Positions 19,205 to 28,159 of a stretch of 64,000 nucleotides of DNA are shown here, piece by piece (the first letter of the stretch is position 1; each line of letters begins with the position of its first letter). Source of the stretch: an uncultured Porphyromonadaceae bacterium (lineage in GTDB: Bacteria > Bacteroidota > Bacteroidia > Bacteroidales > UBA11471); assembly GCA_900542765.1 (NCBI GenBank), contig UQOX01000006.1, positions 27,274 through 91,273 on the forward strand. The letters are read 5' to 3'. The translations under genes were made by a program, and so were the position numbers. The notes below the pieces were generated by a model. That model saw only the letters and a list, made by a program, of their open reading frames with translations, was not told where the DNA came from and ran no database searches.

Positions 19205-19699
19205 CTATTTCTCAGCCAATTCTATCACTTCCAAATCTTTGAAACAGCCATCAGCTATGGAGAATCGCACCAGCGTACGCTGCTTGTGAAAACCATACTT
19301 CCCGGCCGCTCCGGGATTGATATGCAACATTTGCAACTTCTTGTCATACATCACTTTGAGTATATGTGAATGTCCCGAAACAAACAGGCGTGGAGGGTTT
19401 CGAAATATCTCGGGTACGACACGAGCATCATATTTCCCCGGATAACCACCGATATGCGTTATCCACACATCGGCTCCTTCTATTGTAAATCGTTGATGTT
19501 GGGGATAGATTGTCCTTATTTCTTGCCCGTCGATATTCCCGTATACGGCTCGCAACGGTTTTATGGCTTCGAGTTTGCGTGCCACGTCGAGCGAACCGAT
19601 GTCTCCGGCATGCCATATCTCGTCACAAGACTCAAAATATTCTCTATAACGCTCGTCCCACCAAGCGTGAGTGTCCGACAACAATCCTATGCGTTTCAT
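19205..19699 (-). CDS. YfcE/MJ0936-type metallophosphoesterase
   Basis: A 164-residue cytoplasmic calcineurin-like phosphodiesterase of the small YfcE/MJ0936 class, which cleaves phosphodiester test substrates and whose natural substrate is uncertain. All metal motifs are in order: LLSDTHAWWD (6-15), HAGDIG (about 29-34), GNIDG (about 54-58), ITHIGGYPG (about 80-88), and SGHSHILK (about 107-114). The closing INPGAAGKYG is also typical. It is preceded by the terminator of the upstream membrane protein gene, so it likely has its own promoter, and sppA follows after 33 bases. Confidence 0.9.
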   Translation of the reverse strand: MKRIGLLSDTHAWWDERYREYFESCDEIWHAGDIGSLDVARKLEAIKPLRAVYGNIDGQEIRTIYPQHQRFTIEGADVWITHIGGYPGKYDARVVPEIFRNPPRLFVSGHSHILKVMYDKKLQMLHINPGAAGKYGFHKQRTLVRFSIADGCFKDLEVIELAEK

Positions 19700-19715
19700 C
19701 TGTTAAATATGAGAT

Positions 19716-19770
19716 AAAAACAACAGGGAAACAGATTCTTAAACGTGTGTTGAAAGAATGTTTCCCTGTT
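19716..19770 (-). terminator. Terminator of the 199-residue membrane protein gene
   Basis: AACAGGGAAACA pairs with TGTTTCCCTGTT, extended by ATTCTT/AAGAAT (19722-19770). On the minus strand the stem leads into GTTTTTATC. It starts 22 bases past the stop. Confidence 0.85.
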
Positions 19771-19792
19771 GCATTTGTTTGGTAAGAATTTG

Positions 19793-20392
19793 CTATTCGA
19801 CGTTATCTTTCAGTTGCTTCCACATCGAGGCGGCAAGTCCGTATGATATAGTCATGATAAACAAGACGATGACTATGTTCAAAGTGATGAATATCCAGTA
19901 TGGAATAAACATGCACATGAGTTTGTTGACAATGAAATATGCAATGCCTATTACCACATATATTCCGAAAATGCACCATTTGCTGCCATCTGTGGCATCA
20001 TACGAAGCTTTGAGTGCCTCGATGGGGCTTTTCCCTTTTTCCAGAAGAAAATAGTACGACAGCGACCAAGCCCAGTACAGCACGATGGCTGGAACGACAA
20101 AGAAGCACAACAATGGAATGAGTGAAATCATCATGATACCCAACAATACAAAAAAGTGGCTCATATGTTTTCTGTAACCGGCGTTAAAAATATGAGTGGG
20201 AGATATGACTTCTTCCTTGGCCATTTTTACCGGAAGATACGACATGGCAATAGTCGTTCCTATATTCACATAGGGAATCCATATCGTCAGAAGATATAGG
20301 ATCAAACAACCTACCAACTGAAAAAAATTCATTACGGCATATGTGATACCGTCGATAAGGGTCTCATTGAAATGTAAGGTTTGTTTTTCCAT
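19793..20392 (-). CDS. Integral membrane protein, function unknown
   Basis: A 199-residue protein with four hydrophobic spans, at about 15-50, 80-108, 138-158 and 163-188. The loop after the second span (LEKGKSPIEALKASYDATDGSKW) matches the pattern of bacterial DUF975/YciC-like membrane proteins, where a 'SPxEALKxSYxxxxGxKW' stretch is common. No enzymatic motif is visible. It is a single gene with its own terminator and a convincing promoter at 20480-20510, leaving an untranslated leader of about 75 bases. Envelope homeostasis is a guess only. Confidence 0.75.
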   Translation of the reverse strand: MEKQTLHFNETLIDGITYAVMNFFQLVGCLILYLLTIWIPYVNIGTTIAMSYLPVKMAKEEVISPTHIFNAGYRKHMSHFFVLLGIMMISLIPLLCFFVVPAIVLYWAWSLSYYFLLEKGKSPIEALKASYDATDGSKWCIFGIYVVIGIAYFIVNKLMCMFIPYWIFITLNIVIVLFIMTISYGLAASMWKQLKDNVE

Positions 20393-20479
20393 AACAAAAA
20401 ATTTTTCATATTACAATATAACAGCGAGACACGGAATTTGCCAGTCCAAACCCGCATTGCCGAATCCTATATATTCTTA

Positions 20480-20510
20480 CAAATATAGGAATTAAATTCT
20501 ACGATACAAA
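20480..20510 (-). promoter_or_regulatory. Promoter of the 199-residue membrane protein gene
   Basis: On the minus strand TTTG (20510-20507), a 19-base spacer and TATATTTG (20487-20480): an excellent match to the Bacteroidota consensus. Confidence 0.7.
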
Positions 20511-20542
20511 TGATAGACCTTGGATTTGTAATATAGAGGCTT

Positions 20543-21790
20543 TTATTCAAATTTAATGGTTTTGGCCGGACGAATGCGCGAAATTATATAAGAGGGCCCG
20601 ACAAGCATCAGCAACGAAACGAGGAATGCGGCAACATTCAGCAAGACAAGGGATCCGACATGGAATGAAATGGGCACAGCCGGAATGTAATATATCTCCG
20701 GGTCGAGTTTGATGACATGGAAATAATATTGAATCACACAGAGTGCTAATCCACAAAGATTTCCCCAAATCATTCCACGCCCCACAAGGAAAGCTGCAAC
20801 ATAAAGAAAAGTTTTGCGTATGGACAGATTATTTGCGCCCAAAGTCTTTAAAACGCCAATCATGCGGGTATGTTCGAGAATGATGACAAGTAGTCCCGAA
20901 ATCATCGTGAAACCCGACACCAGTGACATGAGTATGAGAATGACCCACACATTCATATCGAGCAAGTCGAGCCAATTGAATAGCTGTGGATTGAGTTCCC
21001 GAACGGTATGAGTGAAATAGGGCGCATTATACTTGTCTTTCATCGGGAGAAGACGCGGATAGAGCTGCTCATTGACCGGAGTCATGGCATCGCCGTCGTT
21101 CAAGCGTATCTCTATACCGCTATATCGGTCGCCGGCCCATCGGTTGAGCATTTGCACCTGGCGGGCGTCTCCGAAGATAAACAACCGGTCATATTCGGTC
21201 AGGTTGGTTTGGTAAATTCCTGAAACCAGGAATTTTCGAGCCCGCACACTCTCGTCGACAAAATAACAATAGATGGCATCGCCGGCATGCAATTGCAACT
21301 TATCGGCCATATAGCGCGATAGGAGTATTTCGTTGCCGGGAGTCTCGCCGTCGAGTCGAGGCAATCGCCCCTCGGTCAGATACCCCGCGATGAATTCGGT
21401 CGGATAATCGGCCGTCACGCCTTTGAGGGTGATGCCGAGAAAATCGGTATCGGTTTTCAATATCCCCGGTTTGGTGGCATAGCAGGAATATGATGCGATT
21501 TGCGGAAAGGTCGAAAGCAAGGTATCCAGGGCAGGAGAGAGGGCTATTGGGGCCGTTTCATAGCTATTCTGATAGGCAGCTCCGGTAATCTGTATGTGGG
21601 CTCCGAAACCGATAACTTTCTCGCTTATTTCCCGTTTGAACCCGATAACAATAGAAACCGCCAATATCATAATGGCCATACCCAGTGCGACACCCCATGT
21701 CGCAATGCGTATGGCCGGAGGTATTTGTACCGAACCTTTTTCCCCGGTTCGGGCATATATGCGTTTGGCAATAAAGAATTCTACATTCAT
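20543..21790 (-). CDS. LolC/LolE-type ABC transporter permease
   Basis: A 415-residue inner-membrane permease of the FtsX/LolCE superfamily, expected to move lipoproteins from the inner membrane to the LolA-type carrier. The layout is typical: a first membrane helix at about 30-52 (ALGMAIMILAVSIVIGF), a periplasmic domain of about 220 residues, then three helices near 275-300, 322-348 and 375-400. The first helix is followed by KREISEKVIGFGAHIQI, the usual LolC/E transition. No ATPase gene (LolD) is adjacent. The start codon overlaps the stop of the aminotransferase gene by four bases, so the two are co-translated. Confidence 0.85.
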   Translation of the reverse strand: MNVEFFIAKRIYARTGEKGSVQIPPAIRIATWGVALGMAIMILAVSIVIGFKREISEKVIGFGAHIQITGAAYQNSYETAPIALSPALDTLLSTFPQIASYSCYATKPGILKTDTDFLGITLKGVTADYPTEFIAGYLTEGRLPRLDGETPGNEILLSRYMADKLQLHAGDAIYCYFVDESVRARKFLVSGIYQTNLTEYDRLFIFGDARQVQMLNRWAGDRYSGIEIRLNDGDAMTPVNEQLYPRLLPMKDKYNAPYFTHTVRELNPQLFNWLDLLDMNVWVILILMSLVSGFTMISGLLVIILEHTRMIGVLKTLGANNLSIRKTFLYVAAFLVGRGMIWGNLCGLALCVIQYYFHVIKLDPEIYYIPAVPISFHVGSLVLLNVAAFLVSLLMLVGPSYIISRIRPAKTIKFE

Positions 21791-22986
21791 AAGGTGCGTC
21801 CTGGATAGGCTTCGAGCGCTTTTTGCAAGACAATCAAAGCCTTGGCCAAATCTTCTTTTTTCAAGACATAGGCCATTCGCACTTCATTGATACCCAAACC
21901 GGGTGTCGTGTAGAAGCCCGAGCCGGGAGCCATGAACACCGTTTGTCCTTCATATTCGAAATGTTCAAGACACCAAGCGCAGAAATCATCGGCATTGTCG
22001 ACCGGCAATTTGGCCATGGTATAAAAAGCTCCCATGGGAATGGGCGAATAGCAACCGGGTATGCGATTGATTCCGTCAATCAGGAATTTACGTCGTTCGA
22101 CATACTCATTGTAGACTTCCGACATATATTCGGCCGACGCATCGAGAGAGGCTTCGGCAATGATTTGACCTATCAAGGGAGGACTCAACCGGGCCTGACA
22201 GAACTTCATCACGTTCTTTTTCAACTCTTCATTCTTGGTGATGAGCGCACCGATGCGAATACCGCATTCACTATAACGTTTCGATACCGAATCGATAAGC
22301 ACGACGTTGTTCTCAATGCCTTTCAGATGGAAGGCCGAGATGTACGCGGCACCGGTATAGCAGAATTCCCGATACACCTCGTCGGAGAAGAGAAACAAGT
22401 CGTGTTTTTTCACGATATCGCGTATCTGGTTCATCTCTTTCTGCGTGTAGAGGTATCCCGTCGGGTTGTTGGGGTTACATATCAAGATACCTTTGGTGCG
22501 CGGGGTTATGAGTTCTTCGAATTTTTCTACGGGCGGGAGTGCAAATCCTTCATCGATCGATGAAGGCAGCGTTTTGATGATAGCACCGGCCGATATGGCA
22601 AAGGCCATGTAATTGGCATAGGCAGGCTCAGGCACGATTATCTCATCGCCCGGGTCGAGACATGCCATGAAGGCAAACAGCACCGCTTCGGAACCACCTG
22701 TCGTGATGATAATATCCTCAACATTTACATTGATGTTGAATTTGGCATAGTAGCCGACCAGTTTTTCGCGGAAGCTGTAAATACCCTCGCTGGGGCTGTA
22801 TTCCAAGACTTTGCGGTCGATATGACGAGCCGCTTCAAGACCTATTTCGGGCGTAGGAAGGTCGGGCTGTCCGATATTCAGATGATATACTTTTATGCCC
22901 CGTTTCTTGGCCTTGTTGGCCAGCGGGACGAGTTTGCGAATAGGGGAGGCGGGCATGATTTTTCCCCGCTCGGATATTTTAGGCAT
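21787..22986 (-). CDS. Class I/II PLP-dependent aminotransferase
   Basis: A 399-residue fold-type I aminotransferase, of the aspartate aminotransferase class by its overall pattern. Motifs: NIGQPDLPTP (about 36-45), TTGGSEAVLFAF for the phosphate-binding loop, ICNPNNPTGYLY (about 170-181) and FSDEVYREF, where the Asp contacts the pyridine nitrogen. The Schiff-base Lys236 lies in DSVSKRYSECGIRIG, and a late arginine in INEVRMAY is expected to bind the alpha-carboxylate. The exact amino acid substrate cannot be read from sequence. It is the first gene of a pair with the Lol-type permease, with an apparent promoter shortly upstream. Confidence 0.9.
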   Translation of the reverse strand: MPKISERGKIMPASPIRKLVPLANKAKKRGIKVYHLNIGQPDLPTPEIGLEAARHIDRKVLEYSPSEGIYSFREKLVGYYAKFNINVNVEDIIITTGGSEAVLFAFMACLDPGDEIIVPEPAYANYMAFAISAGAIIKTLPSSIDEGFALPPVEKFEELITPRTKGILICNPNNPTGYLYTQKEMNQIRDIVKKHDLFLFSDEVYREFCYTGAAYISAFHLKGIENNVVLIDSVSKRYSECGIRIGALITKNEELKKNVMKFCQARLSPPLIGQIIAEASLDASAEYMSEVYNEYVERRKFLIDGINRIPGCYSPIPMGAFYTMAKLPVDNADDFCAWCLEHFEYEGQTVFMAPGSGFYTTPGLGINEVRMAYVLKKEDLAKALIVLQKALEAYPGRTL

Positions 22987-23016
22987 AATAGGGATTTTTC
23001 ATTATATATTGAATGG

Positions 23017-23051
23017 CAAAGGTAATAGAATTATGGAAAAAATTGCACAAA
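23017..23051 (-). promoter_or_regulatory. Possible aminotransferase promoter
   Basis: Minus-strand TTTG (23051-23048) and TACCTTTG (23024-23017), with a rather long 23-base spacer. It lies about 31 bases before the ATG. Confidence 0.4.
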
Positions 23052-23061
23052 AGCGCAGATT

Positions 23062-23108
23062 AAAAAACAAAAATGCGAAAAGTCGTCAATGATCCCGACT
23101 TTTCGCAT
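23062..23108 (-). terminator. Terminator at the end of the polysaccharide locus
   Basis: A perfect 13-bp stem, ATGCGAAAAGTCG (23073-23085) with its complement at 23096-23108. On the minus strand it continues into TTTTGTTTTTTAA. It stands 105 bases after the wecG-type stop and closes the roughly 16-kb operon. Confidence 0.85.
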
Positions 23109-23212
23109 CATCTTTCTATATTGATAGGGGAGAACTCTTCGAAACGATTTGCCTATCGCCCGCTTCCTTGAACCAGTCTACCATCTCATGAGCTTCCGCC
23201 AACAGGGGCAGA

Positions 23213-23932
23213 CTACTTCTCGGTCTTCTCCTTCATCATATAACGGAAAAATATCAAGTTCCCCAGCAGATAGCGCCGCCACATGCGTCGGGGTTCTTTC
23301 AGCAGACGATAGGCCCACTCCATTCCGTGTTTCTGCCACGCCTCCGGAGCCCGCTCCACGGTACCGGCAAAGAAGTCAAATACCGCACCGATGGTCCCGA
23401 TATGACCTCGCACATCGAGCTCGTCATAGTGGGTATAGGCCCATTTCTCCTGTTTGGGAGCCGTCATGCCTACCCACAAAAGGTCGGGTTTTACACGATT
23501 TACCGCAGCAATCATTTCCCGATTCTCTTCTTCGGAAAATTCGGGTTTATAGGGTGGGGAATAGGTCTCGACAACAATGTTCGGATACACTTCACGCGCT
23601 TTCTCTTTGATCAGTTGAAGCGTCTTTTCACTGGCACCGAGAAAGAAACAGGTACCCCCTTTTTGATTGAGACGTCCCATTTCAAACTCAAACAAGTCCC
23701 ACCCGGGAATCCGTTCGATATGTTCGTGCCGCAACCAGCGAAAGGCCAAGACAATACTCTCTCCGTCGGGTATCAATGCCCCGCCGTGCAACAAGGCTTC
23801 GGCAAAGAGAGGATCTTTCTGCGCATTATTATACGAATGTGCATTGATTGTATTAATCAGTAACTTACCATCGGGCAGCGTCGCCAACTCGGACTTATGC
23901 CTCAATAAAGAAACTGTTTTCAGTCGAATCAT
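23213..23932 (-). CDS. WecG/TagA/CpsF-family glycosyltransferase
   Basis: A 239-residue GT26-family enzyme, the type that adds the second sugar (ManNAc or ManNAcA in studied members) to undecaprenyl-pyrophosphate-GlcNAc on the inner face of the membrane. The fold signature is clear: TINAHSYNNAQKDPLFAEAL near 28-47, IPDGESIVLAFRW (54-66), ERIPGWDLFE, FFLGASEKTLQL, and VKPDLLWVGMTAPKQEKW near 145-162. GTIGAVFDFFAGTVERAPEAWQ follows, and LLKEPRRMWRRYLLGN near the C-terminus is the typical membrane-associating tail. It is the last gene of the polysaccharide operon, followed by a terminator. No initiating phosphoglycosyl transferase is present in the locus. Confidence 0.9.
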   Translation of the reverse strand: MIRLKTVSLLRHKSELATLPDGKLLINTINAHSYNNAQKDPLFAEALLHGGALIPDGESIVLAFRWLRHEHIERIPGWDLFEFEMGRLNQKGGTCFFLGASEKTLQLIKEKAREVYPNIVVETYSPPYKPEFSEEENREMIAAVNRVKPDLLWVGMTAPKQEKWAYTHYDELDVRGHIGTIGAVFDFFAGTVERAPEAWQKHGMEWAYRLLKEPRRMWRRYLLGNLIFFRYMMKEKTEK

Positions 23933-23971
23933 TTTTGAAATTATATTAGAGCAATAAAAATCTAACGTGAA

Positions 23972-25081
23972 TTATCTCTGAGCGCAAACCTTTTGGAGCG
24001 TTTGCACAAAACGAGTTTCAAAAATCGGTAATGTAAAGAGCTCCTTATACCGCTTGTAACCAGCTTCACCCATTTTTCGGCGCAACTCACCGTCATCGAT
24101 AAGAATCGCTATCTTTTCGGCCAATGCCGTTGCATTTTCCTTCGGGACAATAAACCCAGTAACCCCGTCTTCGACAATATCTCTTATGCCGCCTTCATCG
24201 GTCGAAATGACCGGCAACTTATATTGCATCGCTTCGAGATTGACCAGCGGGAACGATTCATTGTGATAAAACGTGGGAAAAACAAAAATATCGGTCTGTT
24301 CAAAACAAGCAGCCTTCGCCTCTCCATACTTACCTCCTGCATATACGGCCATATCATCGAGCCGACGTTGAGCAACCGCCTGGGCAAAAGTCTCGGCCGA
24401 AATCTCCTGCGTCTCACCTCCGACAAACGTACACGACACCGCATATCCCTGTTTTTTGAGTATCTGCAACGCATCGAGCAGCACATACACCCCTTTCGAA
24501 GCAATCAGGTTCGAGAGGAACAAAATATTCACCTTGTCGTTCTTCCGGTTGAAAGCAGGCTCATCGGTAAAAAGTTCGGGAATGCCGTTGGCACAGACCT
24601 CAACATCTTTTCTCTCGACATAGCGGGAGAAATCGTCATACAGGAGCTCCGACAACAAGATGACTTTCAACCCTTTGAAAAAACGTTTATAGCAAAAGTC
24701 GAAAAGAGGTTTCTGCTGGTAATTCGATACCCCTTTGTTGTGATAATGAACAACGACACGCGCGCCCAGCGATTTCAGCATCTGCACCACGACAAAGTCT
24801 TTGAGGAATGCGCCCCCTCCGGCATTGGGCGTTACATACACCAAGTCGGGACGAAATGAGCGATACTCCTTGCGGATACGGCCAAGCAGACGAGAAAAGT
24901 CGGTCAGTTTCGACAACCGCACTTTGCCTATATCTTCCAGATTGGCCGCCGTAGCCAAGTTGATATACCGGCAATCGAACGCCTCATTCACCAACCGGCT
25001 ATCGTGGATATATTTTCCCACCATCGCAGCCCCATGCACCGGCGGCGGCATATGCATAATAAAAAGAACCCGCAATCTCAT
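23972..25081 (-). CDS. Glycosyltransferase family 4
   Basis: A 369-residue GT-B retaining glycosyltransferase. The N-terminal half starts with LRVLFIMHMPPPVHGAAMVGKYI, a common start in Bacteroidales capsule transferases. The C-terminal half has ILFLSNLIASKGVYVLLDAL (about 190-209) and the GT4 EX7E signature ESFPLVNLEAMQYKLPVISTDEGG (about 277-300). GC content is balanced, like the chromosomal genes and unlike the AT-rich genes just upstream, so it belongs to the conserved end of the locus. Its start overlaps the end of the F420-like gene by four bases (ATGA), showing translational coupling. Donor and acceptor sugars cannot be predicted. Confidence 0.85.
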   Translation of the reverse strand: MRLRVLFIMHMPPPVHGAAMVGKYIHDSRLVNEAFDCRYINLATAANLEDIGKVRLSKLTDFSRLLGRIRKEYRSFRPDLVYVTPNAGGGAFLKDFVVVQMLKSLGARVVVHYHNKGVSNYQQKPLFDFCYKRFFKGLKVILLSELLYDDFSRYVERKDVEVCANGIPELFTDEPAFNRKNDKVNILFLSNLIASKGVYVLLDALQILKKQGYAVSCTFVGGETQEISAETFAQAVAQRRLDDMAVYAGGKYGEAKAACFEQTDIFVFPTFYHNESFPLVNLEAMQYKLPVISTDEGGIRDIVEDGVTGFIVPKENATALAEKIAILIDDGELRRKMGEAGYKRYKELFTLPIFETRFVQTLQKVCAQR

Positions 25082-26316
25082 TTATATCGGTCTAAAATTT
25101 TAATGATAAACCACAAATAGGGTCGCTTACCAACTTCCATCATTAACAATGACGCAAACTGTTTAATATACATTTTGAAAGTCGCTTTTTGAATCTGATC
25201 ATCATGAATAGGATTTTTCAGTCCAAACCATCTGCGGATATTTCTCATTGCAGATATACCGGCTCCTTTTTTATGTATGATAACATATTTTTGACTCGAT
25301 AATAATACATCTTTGGGTAAATCATGTAACTCAATATAGCCATCATTGGCAGCGTTAGTCAAAATATTATCCCAAAAAGGAGTTTTTGTAACAATAGAAG
25401 TTATTCCTATCTTATCCACATTATAAGGTGCAATATTAATGTCACCAAAACTTATATCCGCTAATTCTCCAAAATGGTCATTACAAAGTAAACAGCGTTT
25501 ATTCACAAAAAAACTGTGTGTCCCTAACCAATAATGAATATATGGTATTTTTTTCTCCGATTCATCATAACATTCAAATTTCATATACCCCATACAGCCG
25601 TCATCTCTATATGAAAATTTTCTTATCTGTTCATAAGGAACTTTATATCTATTACAATAATATTTTGTGGAGATATTTATTTTGTTTAATGAACAATAGA
25701 TAGAAAAATGACCAACAATGGAATCTTTTACTACTTTGAATTTTTCTTCAAATAAACGAAAAGCTTGAATATGGCAAGGTAATCCAACAATTATGTACCT
25801 ACCAGGATTATTTTTGATTTCAGTCGCTATTCCTTCTATTGATGTAGTACAATATTTCGAACTTCGCGCATTAATAATGTCATTTTCGGTTCTGGCTATA
25901 TATGAATGTGACAACATTTTATTTTTATCATCAAATCCTACCACAGCCACCCCATCCATATATTTCTGGCGCAACAGATATAATAAAAATTGGGTTACAA
26001 CACCACCGGAAGCGGAATGAAAGCGAATCGTATCATCACAACTCCACCCAGTATAACTTTTATAGTAGGGTCCGATATATCTATCTTGTTCTACATTATA
26101 TAATTGGGACGCAAAATTTTTTAATTTAAGACCTCGTCCAGGACAAGTTTGTGCACATATTCCACATTCAATACATCTATTGCTATCAATAACAGGACGA
26201 ATTGATTTTGATCCATGTACGATTTTTATACAATTAGAAGGGCACGCATCTTGGCAAATACCACAACCCATGCAAAGCCCAGATTTTACAACCCAATCTA
26301 TATTTTTTTTATGCAT
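25078..26316 (-). CDS. Coenzyme F420 hydrogenase/dehydrogenase beta-subunit-like iron-sulfur protein
   Basis: A 412-residue protein with two 4Fe-4S ferredoxin motifs at the N-terminus (CMGCGICQDACP near 15-26 and CIECGICAQTCP near 48-59), followed by an FrhB-type domain: SASGGVVTQFLLYLL (about 100), ARSSKYCTTSIEGI, IVGLPCHIQAFRLF (about 173) and RCLLCNDHFGELADISFGD (about 275-293). The C-terminal 50 residues are basic. FrhB relatives without F420 chemistry are frequent in bacterial polysaccharide loci, often beside a pyruvyl transferase as here. A redox step on a sugar or pyruvyl group is a plausible inference. It is very AT-rich and overlaps the pyruvyl transferase gene by eight bases. Confidence 0.85.
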   Translation of the reverse strand: MHKKNIDWVVKSGLCMGCGICQDACPSNCIKIVHGSKSIRPVIDSNRCIECGICAQTCPGRGLKLKNFASQLYNVEQDRYIGPYYKSYTGWSCDDTIRFHSASGGVVTQFLLYLLRQKYMDGVAVVGFDDKNKMLSHSYIARTENDIINARSSKYCTTSIEGIATEIKNNPGRYIIVGLPCHIQAFRLFEEKFKVVKDSIVGHFSIYCSLNKINISTKYYCNRYKVPYEQIRKFSYRDDGCMGYMKFECYDESEKKIPYIHYWLGTHSFFVNKRCLLCNDHFGELADISFGDINIAPYNVDKIGITSIVTKTPFWDNILTNAANDGYIELHDLPKDVLLSSQKYVIIHKKGAGISAMRNIRRWFGLKNPIHDDQIQKATFKMYIKQFASLLMMEVGKRPYLWFIIKILDRYK

Positions 26317-27382
26317 ATTTTTCTACAATCATTCTACAAAAAGAATACTGTTGCTTACTTTGTTCAATCATTGTAGAAAGTATCTTCGAATCATACTTTC
26401 CATAAAGCATCACCTTGGGCAAAAAGAATCTTTCTTTTAATTGATCAAATACGATATCATCTTCGACAATTGCCCAATCGCCACCAATAGACCGAAGGAA
26501 CGATTTTGTTTTTCCTGGGCCACGATAACTAATAAAAGGAGTACCAACCGTAAGACCTGTTAGTCCCAAATGTAGCATCGATGTAATAAAAATATCCATT
26601 GATGCCAATACACCTAATAATTGTGAAGGAGATTCATATCTATCAATAAATATATTTTTAGACTCACAAGAAGGCGTATATTGATAATTAAGGCCGATCT
26701 TTTGCATATGTGTCGTTGTGAAATGGAACTCCATGTCATCATGCGTTTCGGCATAGTCGAATATGGCATTTAGTAATTTTTGATCAAGATATTTACCTTT
26801 TTTGAAATTTATGCCAACACGATATTTTGTTGTAGGAGATAAGGTCTCATGATTAAAATACCGTGGCGTTTGAAACAACATGTCGGGATAATAAACAAAC
26901 TCTTTTCCAAATTTTTTCATTTGTTCTACGTCCCCTGCTAAACGGACAGTCCCGTTTATAAAGCTCTCCGATTCAAAAAACTTAATTCGATATTTTGAAT
27001 ACCATTTACTCGGTACTCTGAGCGCCCCATCTCCACCCATGGATATGGCACAAAATTTTATTGGATATTTCAATGAAGCTCGAAATAAATCCTTAAAATC
27101 CTGTTCATATTCAATGGCTGCTTTATGAATATGCCGTTTAAGCCAGCTAAACGGAGTTAATAAGGCTCCACCAGCGATGATACATAAGTTTACATCTTTA
27201 CATAAAGAATCAATATCTGCGACCGATTCTATATCATAAGTCGAGGCCAAACTATCTTCTAGTTGATACAATTTTACCTCATAACCCATACCTTTTATCA
27301 ATTGGGCAAAAGCAATGGCTTGTAAGTCATCTCCATAATTTGCATATCGGAGAGGTGCCCATATAGCGATTTTCTTTTTCAT
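26309..27382 (-). CDS. Polysaccharide pyruvyl transferase family protein
   Basis: A 357-residue member of the CsaB/WcaK family, which transfers pyruvate from phosphoenolpyruvate to a sugar as a ketal in capsule and wall polymers. Family features are the start KKIAIWAPLRYANYGDDLQAIAF (NxGDxxQ, with the GD pair for substrate binding), CIIAGGALLTPFSWL near 70-84, CAISMGGDGA (about 112) and the late VLASMDIFITSMLHLGLTGLTVGTPFISY (about 258-286) carrying the conserved S-x-x-H...G-x-P motif. It sits between the GT32 gene and the F420-like gene with short overlaps on both sides. AT-rich, as is the whole core of the locus. Confidence 0.85.
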   Translation of the reverse strand: MKKKIAIWAPLRYANYGDDLQAIAFAQLIKGMGYEVKLYQLEDSLASTYDIESVADIDSLCKDVNLCIIAGGALLTPFSWLKRHIHKAAIEYEQDFKDLFRASLKYPIKFCAISMGGDGALRVPSKWYSKYRIKFFESESFINGTVRLAGDVEQMKKFGKEFVYYPDMLFQTPRYFNHETLSPTTKYRVGINFKKGKYLDQKLLNAIFDYAETHDDMEFHFTTTHMQKIGLNYQYTPSCESKNIFIDRYESPSQLLGVLASMDIFITSMLHLGLTGLTVGTPFISYRGPGKTKSFLRSIGGDWAIVEDDIVFDQLKERFFLPKVMLYGKYDSKILSTMIEQSKQQYSFCRMIVEKYA

Positions 27383-28137
27383 ATGATTTTTTCGGTTCCT
27401 TTAATTAAATCAACAATCCTATCCCCGAGTATATTTCGAGAAATAATTGATATATATTTCTTTACTTTTTTCTCCCATGGAATCCAAGATGCTGCACCAT
27501 GGTGAATTGCACATGTTTCATTTTTCAATTCTAATTTATTTCCCCATAATTTCCTTGGGTTGATTGGGTCAAAGTAGTCCGATTTTAAAATCTGAATCTC
27601 GTCATTTAAAATTTGATTCTTATCACATATTTGCAATTCATATTTTTTTACAAGAATAGAAGTTAATATTCTTGGAGATGAATAGTTCAAACAAGGCTTG
27701 TTTTGATCCGATATAAAATGAATAGAATCATAATATGATAACACTTCTTTTAAAAGATGGAAATGGGGTATTGATGCCATGAATAATCCAGGGTTTACAA
27801 AATATATATTTTTCTTAACATGCTTATTTATAGCAAAAGTTGCTGCATAACTTCCCATAACATCTATTTCTTTTATTAATTCAACGTCTGTATCTAGAAA
27901 TATACCCCCATAAGATTCTAATATTTTGTATCGCGCGTAGTCTGATACAAATGCGTACATATTTAGATTATATGCTTCTCTCATAAAAGTAGATGCATTT
28001 ATATTAATATTAGACTCATCCCATCGCATAATCTGGTACTGAGGCATATATTTTTCCCAACTTTTAATACATTTTTCAACCAACGGTGGTAATGGTTTTT
28101 TCCCAAACCAGCAATAGTGAATAATTTGAGGTATCAT
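27379..28137 (-). CDS. Capsular glycosyltransferase, GT32 (DXD sugar transferase)
   Basis: A 252-residue glycosyltransferase of the GT32/Och1-like capsular type. I start at the ATG at 28137 (MIPQIIHYCWFGKKPLP) because that is where homologues begin; an upstream ATG at 28224 would overlap the polymerase gene by 65 bases. Motifs are the 'IPxIIHxxWFGxxPLP' opening, SWEKYMPQYQIMRWDES (about 21-37), YARYKILESYGGIFLDTDVELIK near 61-83 with the DXD metal site, and a late HHGAASWIPWEKK close to the C-terminus. Twenty-two bases separate it from the polymerase gene. Specificity is unknown. Confidence 0.85.
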   Translation of the reverse strand: MIPQIIHYCWFGKKPLPPLVEKCIKSWEKYMPQYQIMRWDESNININASTFMREAYNLNMYAFVSDYARYKILESYGGIFLDTDVELIKEIDVMGSYAATFAINKHVKKNIYFVNPGLFMASIPHFHLLKEVLSYYDSIHFISDQNKPCLNYSSPRILTSILVKKYELQICDKNQILNDEIQILKSDYFDPINPRKLWGNKLELKNETCAIHHGAASWIPWEKKVKKYISIISRNILGDRIVDLIKGTEKII

Positions 28138-28159
28138 TTGTCGTTGTTTAATGATGTTG

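Noticed and set aside
23073..23108. ATGCGAA-containing palindrome resembling the Fur-family operator
   Set aside because: It is a 13-bp perfect hairpin with a T-run on the minus strand, placed at the end of the polysaccharide operon, so a terminator explains it.
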